Source of the DNA: Palsa-504 sp963800415
GTDB lineage: Bacteria; Actinomycetota; Actinomycetes; Streptosporangiales; Streptosporangiaceae
Length of the DNA stretch: 64,000 nt
Direction: 5' to 3'
Assembly: GCA_963800415.1 (NCBI GenBank)
Contig: CAWDBS010000069.1
Coordinates: forward strand, 1-64,000
This document shows positions 22,758-30,873 of the stretch, one piece after another (the first letter of the stretch is position 1; each line of letters begins with the position of its first letter). A model generated the notes under the pieces. The model made no database searches. It saw only the letters and a list, made by a program, of their open reading frames with translations, and was not told the DNA's origin. The position numbers and the translations under genes are program-made.

Positions 22758-24638
22758 CTAATTCGTATGCGCGTTCGGGAGGTGCTTGCCGATGTAGCCC
22801 ACGTAGATCTTTCCGGTATGACCGGCGTCGTCGTGGTAGTGCATCCGGGGGGATACCAGGCCCTTCCGGGCTATCTTGAAATGCGCGCCCATGAACGTGG
22901 CGCCGTCCGGGCGTACGTCCCGGGGAACCGGGAATACCCGCAGCTTCCGGAGCCTGGGTGAGCGTTCGACGGACTCGGATTCTTGCGTGGAATGCGCGCC
23001 CGGCGCATAGCCCGGCCGCCCGGGCGGGGTATGTCCCAGGTAGGCGTGGACCCCTTTACTGAATTCACCGCGACGCCGCGCGGCCGCGTACCCGTCGAGG
23101 ACCCGCAACATGTCCCAGGCTCTGGCGGCCCAGGTACCGAGCGGGTCGAAGTCGTCCAGTTCGAATGCGTTCTTCGGGTCCCCGGTGAAGGCGACGCAGG
23201 AAAGCACGTGCTCATCGAGCCGCTCAAGTAGCTCGGCGAACGATCCGGGTGATTGCACCGCCGCCACCGCGGCTCGGGTCTGATCGACGCGGCCAGCTCG
23301 GGCGAGGACGCCGCGTAGCCGGTCGAGCTCCAACTTCGCGTTCAGCAGCTCCGCCTGCGTCTCGGCGTGATCCAGCTGCTCATCCTCCAGCCGGGCGCGG
23401 ACATGATCACGATCGTCTTCTACCTCTTCAAGCATGTCCTGGAGGGCCGCGAACCGCCGCGATATCTCCCGGTGACCGCGTAGCACTCCCCGGCCTTCAG
23501 CCAGCAGCTCCCGGAACCGGGTGGTCATGTCGTCAGGGCCGCCCGCCGCGTAAGCGCCGGACGCGCCGGACTGGAACTCGCTCACTAGGCTGGTGAGCAG
23601 CTCGCCGGCGATGGCGACCTCGCGGACCGCCGTGGTCGCTACCTGCGCTACCGGAGCCGGGCCAGCGGGCCCGTCATCTGGCCTGCGGGCGAAAGGGCCC
23701 GGGGGTGATTCCCGGATGGCTCGCAGGACGGCGGCCGGCTCCTCCCTGGACAGCATGCGATCGACCTGGGCGAGATGCGAAGGCAGCGGCAGGTTCAGTG
23801 CCCGGCTTCGGTTCGCCCGCCCGAGCAAATGCGCGAGCTTGCCGGGAGCCTGCTCAGCGATCGTCCGGGCGAGTAGCACGCGGTGCCGCCGGGCATCGAC
23901 GGCGCTGGCCGGATCGACCTCTGGCAAGAACGTGCGAATCGCTCCCAGCGGCACCGAATGCGAGGGCGCGAATGATTCCTCAAGCTTCGCGGCCGCCCCG
24001 GTGTCAAGCACGTAGATCCCGGCCAGCCCGACGCACTCGCGGGTCAGCTGCTCGACATGGCCGATCAGCCGGGAGACGGGAACATCCGGGATCGGCGCGG
24101 CAACGAGAGCCGTGCCGCGGCGCCCGGGATCGCAGATCGCCGATATCAGGCCATCGAGGTCATCCACGGTGACCAAAGTCGGCCGGGCAGCTAGGATCAT
24201 CTCGCCGTCGCAGGCGTCGGCCACCGACAAGATCTCCCGGACCATATGTGGTACCCCTGTCCACCAGGCGTCCGCAGCGTCGACCTCCGTGACGAGGCGC
24301 TCATGTGATCCCGTCGGCCTGGGCGCTGATGGCGGCGCGTTGACTTCGACCCAGACCCAGTCATCCTCCATGCCGTCACTGTGCACCGTCACGGTCGTCA
24401 CCCATTCCCCCGCGGATGAAGACTCCGTCAGCCGGTACCGCAGCGAGCGCGAGCCATCGTGCGGATGCAGGTCGGTCACGACGAGCCGGGCGTGTTCGGC
24501 TACTTCGTGAACTCCAGGGGCAACGGCCACCAAGCCGTATCCCTTGAGCGCCAGCCACGAACGGAACTGCTCCGCTGTGAGCCGCACCGTGTCCTGGCCG
24601 CGACGTAGCGAGAAAATCGACCGGTACCCAACTGTCAT
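22758..24638 (-). CDS. Large unrecognised protein with coiled coil and a conserved-looking C-terminal domain
   Basis: I do not recognise this 626-residue protein. The N-terminal 110 residues look like a small alpha/beta domain (TAEQFRSWLALKGYGLVAVA, then RSLRYRLTESSSAGEWVTTV). Residues about 160-260 are alpha/beta with ATALVAAPIPDVPVSRLIGH-like strands. Residues about 375-445 form a charged coiled coil (LQDMLEEVEDDRDHVRARLE, then LLNAKLELDRLRGVL). The last 60 residues (RVFPVPRDVRPDG, AHFKIARKGLVSPRMHYHDD, GKIYVGYIGKHLPN) look like a compact beta domain that could be shared by other proteins. There is no signal peptide or membrane span. GC content and codon use look chromosomal. It is alone on its strand beside a decayed region, where accessory functions such as defence are possible but unproven. 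Confidence 0.7.
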   Translation of the reverse strand: MTVGYRSIFSLRRGQDTVRLTAEQFRSWLALKGYGLVAVAPGVHEVAEHARLVVTDLHPHDGSRSLRYRLTESSSAGEWVTTVTVHSDGMEDDWVWVEVNAPPSAPRPTGSHERLVTEVDAADAWWTGVPHMVREILSVADACDGEMILAARPTLVTVDDLDGLISAICDPGRRGTALVAAPIPDVPVSRLIGHVEQLTRECVGLAGIYVLDTGAAAKLEESFAPSHSVPLGAIRTFLPEVDPASAVDARRHRVLLARTIAEQAPGKLAHLLGRANRSRALNLPLPSHLAQVDRMLSREEPAAVLRAIRESPPGPFARRPDDGPAGPAPVAQVATTAVREVAIAGELLTSLVSEFQSGASGAYAAGGPDDMTTRFRELLAEGRGVLRGHREISRRFAALQDMLEEVEDDRDHVRARLEDEQLDHAETQAELLNAKLELDRLRGVLARAGRVDQTRAAVAAVQSPGSFAELLERLDEHVLSCVAFTGDPKNAFELDDFDPLGTWAARAWDMLRVLDGYAAARRRGEFSKGVHAYLGHTPPGRPGYAPGAHSTQESESVERSPRLRKLRVFPVPRDVRPDGATFMGAHFKIARKGLVSPRMHYHDDAGHTGKIYVGYIGKHLPNAHTN

Positions 24639-24810
24639 CCAGATCCCAATGACTTCCTGGAGCCTTACCCAACGACGGTGCTGGGATTACTATCGTACCG
24701 CCATACCGCGTGACCGAAATGTCCGATTTCTAGGGAAATCTGTCGCGTCTTCTACAGTGTTGCTCGTACACCCAGGCGGACGATCGGCCAGGCCAGGAAG
24801 GCGCTCGACA

Positions 24811-25013
24811 TGATGTGCGAGCGGGCGCTCAGCCGGACCACGAAGGGCAGCCGACGGGCCGACCGAGGTGCACAAGGTCACCGTGGCCCGCCAGGTGCTG
24901 CGCGACTACACCGCCAGCGACGACCTGTGGCCCAGCCAGCACATCCCCAGGCGCCTGGCCGCCGCGCGGGCCAAGTACGCCGAGTATCTGGAGCACGAGG
25001 TGGGGAATCAGTG
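24811..25013 (+). pseudogene. Unidentified decayed gene, C-terminal part
   Basis: One frame reads MMCERALSRTTKGS from 24811, and the next frame continues as PTEVHKVTVARQVLRDYTAS then LWPSQHIPRRLAAARAKYAE and a TGA at 25011-25013. The split can be explained by one indel near 24855. The sequence has a protein-like composition, but I cannot name the family. It may be residue from a mobile element. Confidence 0.3.
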
Positions 25014-25653
25014 ATCGCCACCCGGCGGCTGGCCGCCGGGCACGCAAGCACCGGCGCGCCGATCCGCTGCTGGGCTGTCAGCCCGGCGACAGGACTGCTT
25101 CCCCGCTGTCTGTGCACAAACATGTGGATGACTTGTGCGCAACGACGCCGAGCCTGTGCATACGTAGTGGAAATGCTGGGGATTCCGCTGCCTCGCCGTA
25201 ACCATGACAGGGCCTTTACCTGGGAGAGCACGAGCCGCATCCTGTGCATGCAGAGAAATCTGGATTTATCCACACGCCACGCCGCACTAGGTAATAAATG
25301 AGCCGAACGTTTATCGTAAGTTTATCCCGTTGTAATTCGGCATCGGGATCGTGAAAACACTGAACCCAGAGACGGTGAGCCCGGGCGCTTTTTGAAAGGG
25401 GAGCGCAAGCGCAACGGCGGTAAACGCCTCCGGGACACACCAGGCGCTCGCTGGCGGCAGGTCGGCATTTCCGGTACCGGCCGATCACAGCGGCCCGGCC
25501 AGCCCACAGTCGGCCACGTCGGCGCGGTCGGAGCCCGGCCCGGCTGGGACGCGCAGCGGCCGCCCAGCCTGTCATCTCGTTGCGTTGCCTGTCCCTGGGC
25601 AGGTTACCCGCAGTTGCACGGCGCTTATCCCCTGGCTCAACGGGAGGTCTTAC
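25014..25653. other. Non-coding stretch with a DnaA-box-like site
   Basis: No supported gene. TTATCCACA (25266-25274) is a perfect DnaA box and TGTGGATGA (25123-25131) is a one-mismatch reverse copy. An AT-richer segment follows at about 25285-25345. Promoter elements for the small-gene operon at 25654 should lie in the right part. Confidence 0.35.
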
Positions 25654-25902
25654 ATGAAGATAAAGATTCGGCAACACAACGCCAGCATGCCTCAGGAAGA
25701 CGGCTGGTCCCAGACGGGCGACTGGCTCGGCGAGCTACGCGACGATAACCATGCCGAGCCGCCCGGCGATGGCCACGCCGAACCAGACGGCACCGATGAT
25801 CCCTGGCCAGGAATCCTCGCGCTCAGGCCGATGCCCGCGCTCAGGCCGATGCCCGCGCTCAGGCCGATGCCCGCGCTCAGGCGCCTGAGGAGGCAGCCGT
25901 GA
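25654..25902 (+). CDS. Small protein with C-terminal LRPMPA repeats
   Basis: The ATG at 25654 has GGAGG six bases upstream. The 82-residue product starts MKIKIRQHNASMPQEDGWSQ, is acidic in the middle and ends with three tandem LRPMPA units and a basic tail (LRRLRRQP). Two 18-bp repeats plus a third full unit encode the repeats, so copy number could vary between strains. It overlaps the next gene by one base at the TGATG junction. I do not recognise the family. The pairing with a Cys-rich partner and the good ribosome binding site argue that it is real. Confidence 0.6.
   Translation: MKIKIRQHNASMPQEDGWSQTGDWLGELRDDNHAEPPGDGHAEPDGTDDPWPGILALRPMPALRPMPALRPMPALRRLRRQP
25819..25880 (+). repeat. 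18-bp tandem repeat inside the small gene
   Basis: The unit GCGCTCAGGCCGATGCCC occurs at 25819-25836, 25837-25854 and 25855-25872, then a partial copy to 25880. The length is a multiple of three, so changes in copy number keep the reading frame. Confidence 0.85.
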
Positions 25903-26288
25903 TGCCGGCCGCAGTTATGACGACGTGCCTGGAGACGGGACCTGAACAGCCTGCGGTTACTCCTAGTCCGGCGCCGGCGAAGCCAGTGACGGCCATGCAG
26001 CCCAACCGTCCCCGGCCGTTGGAGGTAGCTCAGTGCTCCATGTGCGGCATCGCGCTTCCGCTAGGCCTGTTGGTCCCTGATGGCGGTCAGGCGTGCGCCG
26101 ACATCCACTGGTACTGCAAGGACGCCATGTCGTGCACGGAACGCTGGACAACAGCCCGTCCGCCGGGACGCACACACATGCGGGCGGCTCCCGACAATGC
26201 CTTCGCAGGTGCCGGGGAAGCGGTCCCTGATAGAGCGTCGGCGGAGCGGCCGGGCAACATGTTCAAAGCGGTACAGTCCGCCGTGTAA
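25902..26288 (+). CDS. Small cysteine-rich, probably zinc-binding protein
   Basis: The ATG at 25902 overlaps the upstream stop (TGATG); a GTG at 25899 is also in frame. The core reads QCSMCGIALPLGLLVPDGGQ, then ACADIHWYCKDAMSCTERW. This gives CxxC, a second C/H pair, and two more cysteines, a pattern suited to one or two zinc ions. Flanking parts are low-complexity and Pro/Ala-rich. Such small treble-clef-like proteins bind DNA, RNA or protein, and the partner here is most likely the co-translated repeat protein (inference). The family is not recognised. Confidence 0.6.
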   Translation: MPAAVMTTCLETGPEQPAVTPSPAPAKPVTAMQPNRPRPLEVAQCSMCGIALPLGLLVPDGGQACADIHWYCKDAMSCTERWTTARPPGRTHMRAAPDNAFAGAGEAVPDRASAERPGNMFKAVQSAV

Positions 26289-27154
26289 CCGACCCGCAGC
26301 CAAGTGCCGCGCGGATCGCGGGGAGCTCATCTACGAACGCCGGGCTTTGAGGGTGTGCGGGACGCCTGGATCAGCCCGATTGATATCCCCGCCGCGGTGT
26401 TTGTCACGACCTGGGATCGCATCGTGTCGGCGGGCCGCTGTTAATGTCCGGTGCCGGGAGCCGCAGACCCTAACGGGTAAGGCTCATAGAAGTTCGTAAC
26501 GCGAGAGTGTCGACTCCCGCGGGATCGAGCCGACACGCCGACGAGGCGGAAATACGTGTAATAACCGTGCTTGACCCGTAGTTTCTGGGCATGCTCATTA
26601 ACAATGACCCGCCACGATATGAGGCGCTGGCCGCGCCGACCGCCTCGCTTGGCCAGTATGAGAGCCGACCACTCCAGCATCGGCATGTAACGAATATGCG
26701 CAGAGGGCTCCCGGCTAATGGCTTGCCTGCCGTCTCGCCCGGGACCTGGAGCGAAGACGACACTCCTGTGTACTGGCAGACCGTTCAGGCAATGGCCTCA
26801 GGCAGGTGGCGACGGGGCGGATAATGCCCGGACCTGACATATGAGGTTGCCGCATAAGTCTTGACCAAGGACGTAAAGCTCACGCAACGCGGTACCGACA
26901 TATTGATCTCCCCATTGAGGGTCGCGGGCCCGACGGTGGCGGAGGCGCGTCTCAGACCGGGCGGCCTCGCCGAGGGCGAGGGCCAGCGCGACGCCGAGCG
27001 GGCGGCGGGCGGCCAGGAGACGATCGCGGACCGCTGGCGGGCGCTGGAACCCGCGGTCCTGGCCGGCGCCGTCCCGCCGGTCCTGCTGGCCGGAGTGCAC
27101 AATGCCGCCCGCGCGGCGGGCTCCTGGCCCGACCGGCGCGCCGACAGAAGTAGG
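26289..27154. other. Long stretch without a convincing gene
   Basis: Short frames occur at 26441-26686 (minus; contains LRVKHGYYTYFRLVGVSARS) and 26591-26824 (plus), but neither has a ribosome binding site and they overlap each other. The right part lies beyond the 3' end of the DUF4139 gene. The GC content is mixed, and this may be eroded DNA. Confidence 0.4.
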
Positions 27155-28708
27155 TCAGAGCCCGGCGATGGTTACCTGTGCCGGATGCTCGACGGTGAAC
27201 CTGTAACGGATCGTTGCTGTCTGCCCGCCTTCGAGCGAAAGCTCCCAGGTGAGTTCGCCCAAGTCATTCTGCCCGGCCGGATTCGGGCTGGTCTCGCGCA
27301 GCCGCACCTTGATATCACCGTCGGTGGACACCGGGACATGGTCATGAACGCTGACCCGGGACTTGCTCGGGCGGTGGTTTTCCACTGTGATCTCGTAGGC
27401 CACGTCGATCGTGCGCGTGCCCCCGATCACGGCCTTGCTCGTGCTCCGGCGGCGCAGCTCGCGTTCCACCCTGATCTGGTCATCCACTCCGAGCTGCAGC
27501 TCGAACTCCTCGCCCGCGGCGACGGTCTCCAGGGACGTCTCCCCGACGAACTGAGTGTCATGGAAGACCCGTGCCGGGCCAGGGAGCAGCAGCAGCGACG
27601 AGGTATTGGTGACGGTCGCCCGCAGGTATGCCTCGGGGGCGAGAACCGGAACCGCGAGGTGGTCGAGCGCGGCGTCGAGTGCGAACCGGGCGACCATGGT
27701 CTTGTACGGCCCCCCGTCGGCGGGCACCGCCAGCGGACGCCGGACCCGGTACGCCACGCCGGCCCCTGACTCGCCGGGTTCGGCGGCAAGCGGTGCGGCC
27801 TCCTCCAGATCGGCCTCCGGGACGCCGGGACCGGCCGCTGCCATGGGTGCGGGCCGCCGCGCCGGGAAACCCGCCGCCCCCACCGCCATAGATCTGCCTG
27901 CCAGCGGCCTGGGGAGCGGCTGGGCGCGCCCGATATACCAGGGATCCAGCTCCGGCAGGATCTGGTGCAGCCCGCGCCGCGTCGTGGACAGGACCAGCTC
28001 GACGGCGGGCCAGTCCTCTCCGGTCTGCTGCGTGACCTCGGCCAGGTAGCTGACGGCCAGCCGCTCGCCATCCAGCGCCAGGTCATACAGCGGCCGCCAG
28101 GAAGCGCCGGAGACATGATAGGAAAGCTCCACCTCGGCACGGGTTACGGCGCTGGCCTCAAGGGTCGCGGACACATCGGCAAACGCGACAGGACGGCCGA
28201 CCCGTTCTTCCTCCGCCTCGAGGCGCTGCTCGGCGGCTTCGAGCTCCCGGTGGGCGGCGCGCCTGCGCGCGCTGATCTCGCGGCGGCGGCTGAGCGCGGC
28301 GGCGGTGTCAGCGGACAGGTGACCGACCATCCGGGTGAGGTCGTCGTGGTCGGAGCGGCCGAACCCGACCGCCCGCGCAAGTGCCGTGGCGGCCGCCTCG
28401 GACAGGTGGCCCAGGAAGTTCAGACCCGCCTGCTCGGCGGTGTCCTCGTCGTCAAGCGCTTGGACGGCATCGCGGCAACGTTCAACCTCCGAACGCAACC
28501 GGGCGGTCTCCTCGCGCAGGGGATCGGTGCGGTAGCGACGGTGTACCTCGACGTTGAGCAGGGCCAGATCCCGCCCGCGGGCCGCGACGCGAACCGACGC
28601 CGGATCCAGGCTGGGCGGCAGGTTGCCGATCACTACGGGCCGCAGCCCCGGCTCTACGCTCACCATCCCGCGGCGCTGCACGCGGGCGCCATCCCTGAAG
28701 ACGGTCAC
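27155..28708 (-). CDS. DUF4139/DUF4140 (MuiA-like) protein with displaced start
   Basis: This 517-residue protein has an N-terminal DUF4140 domain (VFRDGARVQRRG, then VVIGNLPPSLDPASVRV), a helical coiled region (about 60-170) and a C-terminal DUF4139 beta domain (VELSYHVSGASWRPLYDL to the end, RYRFTVEHP). The family is named for mucoidy inhibitor A; its biochemical role is unknown. The natural start is probably ATG 28788, preceded by AGGAG, which would give MSEGSGLEAPIT and then AVTVFRD. Three tandem copies of a 20/21-bp unit now put that ATG out of frame, so only the GTG at 28708, inside the domain start and lacking a ribosome binding site, remains. Expression is therefore doubtful or switchable. 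Confidence 0.8.
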   Translation of the reverse strand: MTVFRDGARVQRRGMVSVEPGLRPVVIGNLPPSLDPASVRVAARGRDLALLNVEVHRRYRTDPLREETARLRSEVERCRDAVQALDDEDTAEQAGLNFLGHLSEAAATALARAVGFGRSDHDDLTRMVGHLSADTAAALSRRREISARRRAAHRELEAAEQRLEAEEERVGRPVAFADVSATLEASAVTRAEVELSYHVSGASWRPLYDLALDGERLAVSYLAEVTQQTGEDWPAVELVLSTTRRGLHQILPELDPWYIGRAQPLPRPLAGRSMAVGAAGFPARRPAPMAAAGPGVPEADLEEAAPLAAEPGESGAGVAYRVRRPLAVPADGGPYKTMVARFALDAALDHLAVPVLAPEAYLRATVTNTSSLLLLPGPARVFHDTQFVGETSLETVAAGEEFELQLGVDDQIRVERELRRRSTSKAVIGGTRTIDVAYEITVENHRPSKSRVSVHDHVPVSTDGDIKVRLRETSPNPAGQNDLGELTWELSLEGGQTATIRYRFTVEHPAQVTIAGL

Positions 28709-28712
28709 CGCC

Positions 28713-28773
28713 GTGATTGGTGCCTCAAGCCCCGTGATTGGTGCCTCAAGCCCGTGATTGGTGCCTCAAGCCC
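28713..28773 (-). repeat. Tandem 20/21-bp repeat across the start of the DUF4139 gene
   Basis: Units at 28773-28754 (20 bp), 28753-28734 (20 bp) and 28733-28713 (21 bp) differ only by one G in the G-run (GGG or GGGG). On the minus strand each encodes GLEAPIT when in phase. Loss or gain of one G or one unit changes the frame of the downstream gene. Confidence 0.85.
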
Positions 28774-28889
28774 ACTGCCCTCCGACATCCGCCTCTCCTC
28801 TCCCGGCGCGCTTGCATCGCGCGGCACTTCGTCCCGCCAGTATCCGCCCACCGCCTCCCCGCATGGCCAGCGAGCGTGGCTACGCCTAC

Positions 28890-29063
28890 CCGCCTGGAAG
28901 GTGCTCCTCGAACTGGCGGCGACAGGACCCTCCGGGTGAACTGGGGCGGTTTCCCAGCACCTCAAGGTCCTCAAGGACGCAGGCCTGGTCAGGGAACGTG
29001 CCGTCGGGCTCTGGCCAGCTACGTGGATGATGCCGAGGAAGCGACGCAGGAGAGTCCTGCGTG
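28890..29063 (+). pseudogene. ArsR-family regulator remnant
   Basis: AVSQHLKVLKDAGLVRERAV (about 28946-29005) is the recognition helix region of ArsR/SmtB winged-helix regulators. It is preceded in another frame by WKVLLELAATGPSG and followed in a third by RALASYVDDAEEA, the expected neighbouring segments. At least two frameshifts and a stop break it. The start domain is missing. Confidence 0.6.
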
Positions 29064-29173
29064 AAAGGCCCCAGGCTAGCGCGCACTGGCCTGAGGCGAG
29101 ATGCTTTCATCATGGCTAGGCCGAGAGGCCGTGAGCATCGTGCCGGGCGCGGGCCAGGTTACTGGGAGGGGCA

Positions 29174-30850
29174 GTGGTGAGCGCTAACGGAACAGACGAC
29201 GGGACGTCCGCGGCGTCATTGCCGCCCCGGATGCCGCCACCAGCCCTCAGGCGCAAGTTCTGGGGCTGGGGCCTGGAAGGCGATGGGCTGGCAGTGAGCG
29301 AGATCGAGCAGCTCGGAGCCGCCTTTGCCGGGCATTTCGGGATCGATGGCATGCGCGTCAAGGAACCGCCGCGGGTGGATGAGCTGCACCTGCGCGCGCC
29401 GCGCCTGGCGCCGCCGGCCTCGCTTGAGGCGGCGTTCAGCACGGACCCGTACGACCGGGCAGCCCATACATACGGCAGGTCGTTCCGCGATCTGGTGCGC
29501 GCGTTTCGCCGTGACTACGCGCATGCCCCCGATCTTGTGGCATTCCCTCGCGGTGAGGGCGAGCTGGTGTCGGTGCTGGAGTGGTGCAGCGAAGCCGGTG
29601 CCGCAGCGATCCCGTTCGGCGGCGGCTCCAGCGTGGTCGGCGGTGTCGAGCCCGATGTAGGTGGCGGCTACCACGGCGCGGTCAGCGTTGACCTTCGCCA
29701 CCTTCAGGGGGTGCTGGACGTCGATCGTACTTCGGGCGCCGCCAGGATCGCGGGCGGCACGTTGGGGCCCGCGCTGGAGGCCCAGCTCAAGCGGCACGGC
29801 CTGACCTTGCGGCATTTCCCGCAGTCGTTTGAGTGGTCGACGCTGGGCGGGTGGATAGCGACGCGCTCAGGCGGCCACTTCGCGACCATGTGTACCCATA
29901 TCGATGAATTCGTGGAGGCCGTCCGCGTGGTGACGCCACGTGGCGTGCTCCAGACCAGGCGGCTGCCGGGCTCGGGTGCGGGTCCGTCTGGCGAGCGGCT
30001 GTTCTGCGGCTCCGAAGGCACGCTGGGGGTGATCACCGAGGCGTGGATGCGGGTGCAGCCGCGGCCGCGGTTCCGGGCGGGGGCCTCAGTGTCCTTCGCC
30101 GACTTCGCCGATGCGGTTCAGGCGGCCCGGGAGCTCGCGCAGTCCGGGCTTCACCCGGCCAATTGCCGCCTGCTCGGCCACGACGAGGCGCTGTTGTCGG
30201 GAAGCGGTGACGGGTCGCATGCGATTCTCGTGCTCGGCTTCGAGTCGGCGGACCACGAACTGGAGCCGTGGCTGGCCCGGGCGCTGGAGATCTGCGGCAG
30301 CCATCGCGGCGAGGTGCACGGCGAGGAGAGCGACCCGGCCGCAGTCTGGCGGGCTTCGTTCTTGCGCGGCGGCCACCTTCGTGACGCTCTGGTCCGGCTC
30401 GGGCTGATCAGCGAGACCTTCGAGACGGCCATCACCTGGGATCGCTTCTGGGAGTTCCACGAGGGTGTGCTGGCGGCCACGAGGCAGGCGGTGCGCCGGG
30501 CCTGCGGCGGCGGCATGGTCTCGTGCCGTTTCGCGTACGTGTATCCCGACGGCCCGGCACCGTATTACTCGGTCTACGCGCCCGGCCGTCCCGGCCGGGA
30601 ACTTGAGCAGTGGGATGAGATCAAGCTCGCGGCTTCGGAGGCGATCGCGGCGCTCGGCGGCACGATCACCCATCATCACGCCGTCGGACGCGACCATCGC
30701 CGCTGGTACCTGCGCGAGGTGCCGCAGCTGTTCACCAGTGCGCTCCGCGGCGCAAAGGCTGAACTGGACCCGGCTGGGATCATGAACCCAGGAGTCTTGC
30801 TTCAGCCGGCCGGAGCCGTGACCTGCAGCCGCGAAGGAGGCAGCCGATGA
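29174..30850 (+). CDS. FAD-binding oxidase, alkyldihydroxyacetonephosphate synthase (AGPS)-like
   Basis: This 558-residue protein has a VAO/PCMH-type FAD domain at about 110-290 (IPFGGGSSVVGGVEPDVGGG, then FEWSTLGGWIATRSGG and GSEGTLGVITEA) and an AGPS-type C-terminal cap. The diagnostic end block is GTITHHHAVGRDHRRWYLRE, then DPAGIMNPGVL. In peroxisomes AGPS swaps an acyl chain for a fatty alcohol to make ether lipids; the roles of bacterial homologues are largely untested. Start is GTG 29174 or 29177, with GGAGGGG just upstream favouring 29177. The 3' end overlaps a duplicated coupling sequence leading to the acyl-CoA ligase, so the two act together. Confidence 0.88.
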   Translation: MVSANGTDDGTSAASLPPRMPPPALRRKFWGWGLEGDGLAVSEIEQLGAAFAGHFGIDGMRVKEPPRVDELHLRAPRLAPPASLEAAFSTDPYDRAAHTYGRSFRDLVRAFRRDYAHAPDLVAFPRGEGELVSVLEWCSEAGAAAIPFGGGSSVVGGVEPDVGGGYHGAVSVDLRHLQGVLDVDRTSGAARIAGGTLGPALEAQLKRHGLTLRHFPQSFEWSTLGGWIATRSGGHFATMCTHIDEFVEAVRVVTPRGVLQTRRLPGSGAGPSGERLFCGSEGTLGVITEAWMRVQPRPRFRAGASVSFADFADAVQAARELAQSGLHPANCRLLGHDEALLSGSGDGSHAILVLGFESADHELEPWLARALEICGSHRGEVHGEESDPAAVWRASFLRGGHLRDALVRLGLISETFETAITWDRFWEFHEGVLAATRQAVRRACGGGMVSCRFAYVYPDGPAPYYSVYAPGRPGRELEQWDEIKLAASEAIAALGGTITHHHAVGRDHRRWYLREVPQLFTSALRGAKAELDPAGIMNPGVLLQPAGAVTCSREGGSR

Positions 30851-30873
30851 GCCGCGAAGGAGGCAGGCGATGA
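30828..30873 (+). repeat. Duplicated 23-bp coupling site creating an 8-codon mini-ORF
   Basis: GCCGCGAAGGAGGCAGCCGATGA (23 bp) at 30828-30850 is repeated at 30851-30873 with one mismatch. Each copy holds the ribosome binding site GAAGGAGG and an ATGA stop-start overlap. The first ATG opens MSREGGRR (30847-30873), whose stop overlaps the ATG of the ligase. The upstream gene therefore couples to a mini-ORF, which couples to the ligase. Confidence 0.85.

Noticed and set aside
25110..25345. DnaA-box-like TTATCCACA with an AT-richer stretch, suggesting an origin
   Set aside because: Only one perfect and one imperfect box are present, about 140 bp apart, with no dnaA, dnaN or replication gene nearby.
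26441..26686. Possible small gene with LRVKHGYYTYFRLVGV
   Set aside because: No ribosome binding site, overlap with another frame and no known relatives; left as non-coding.
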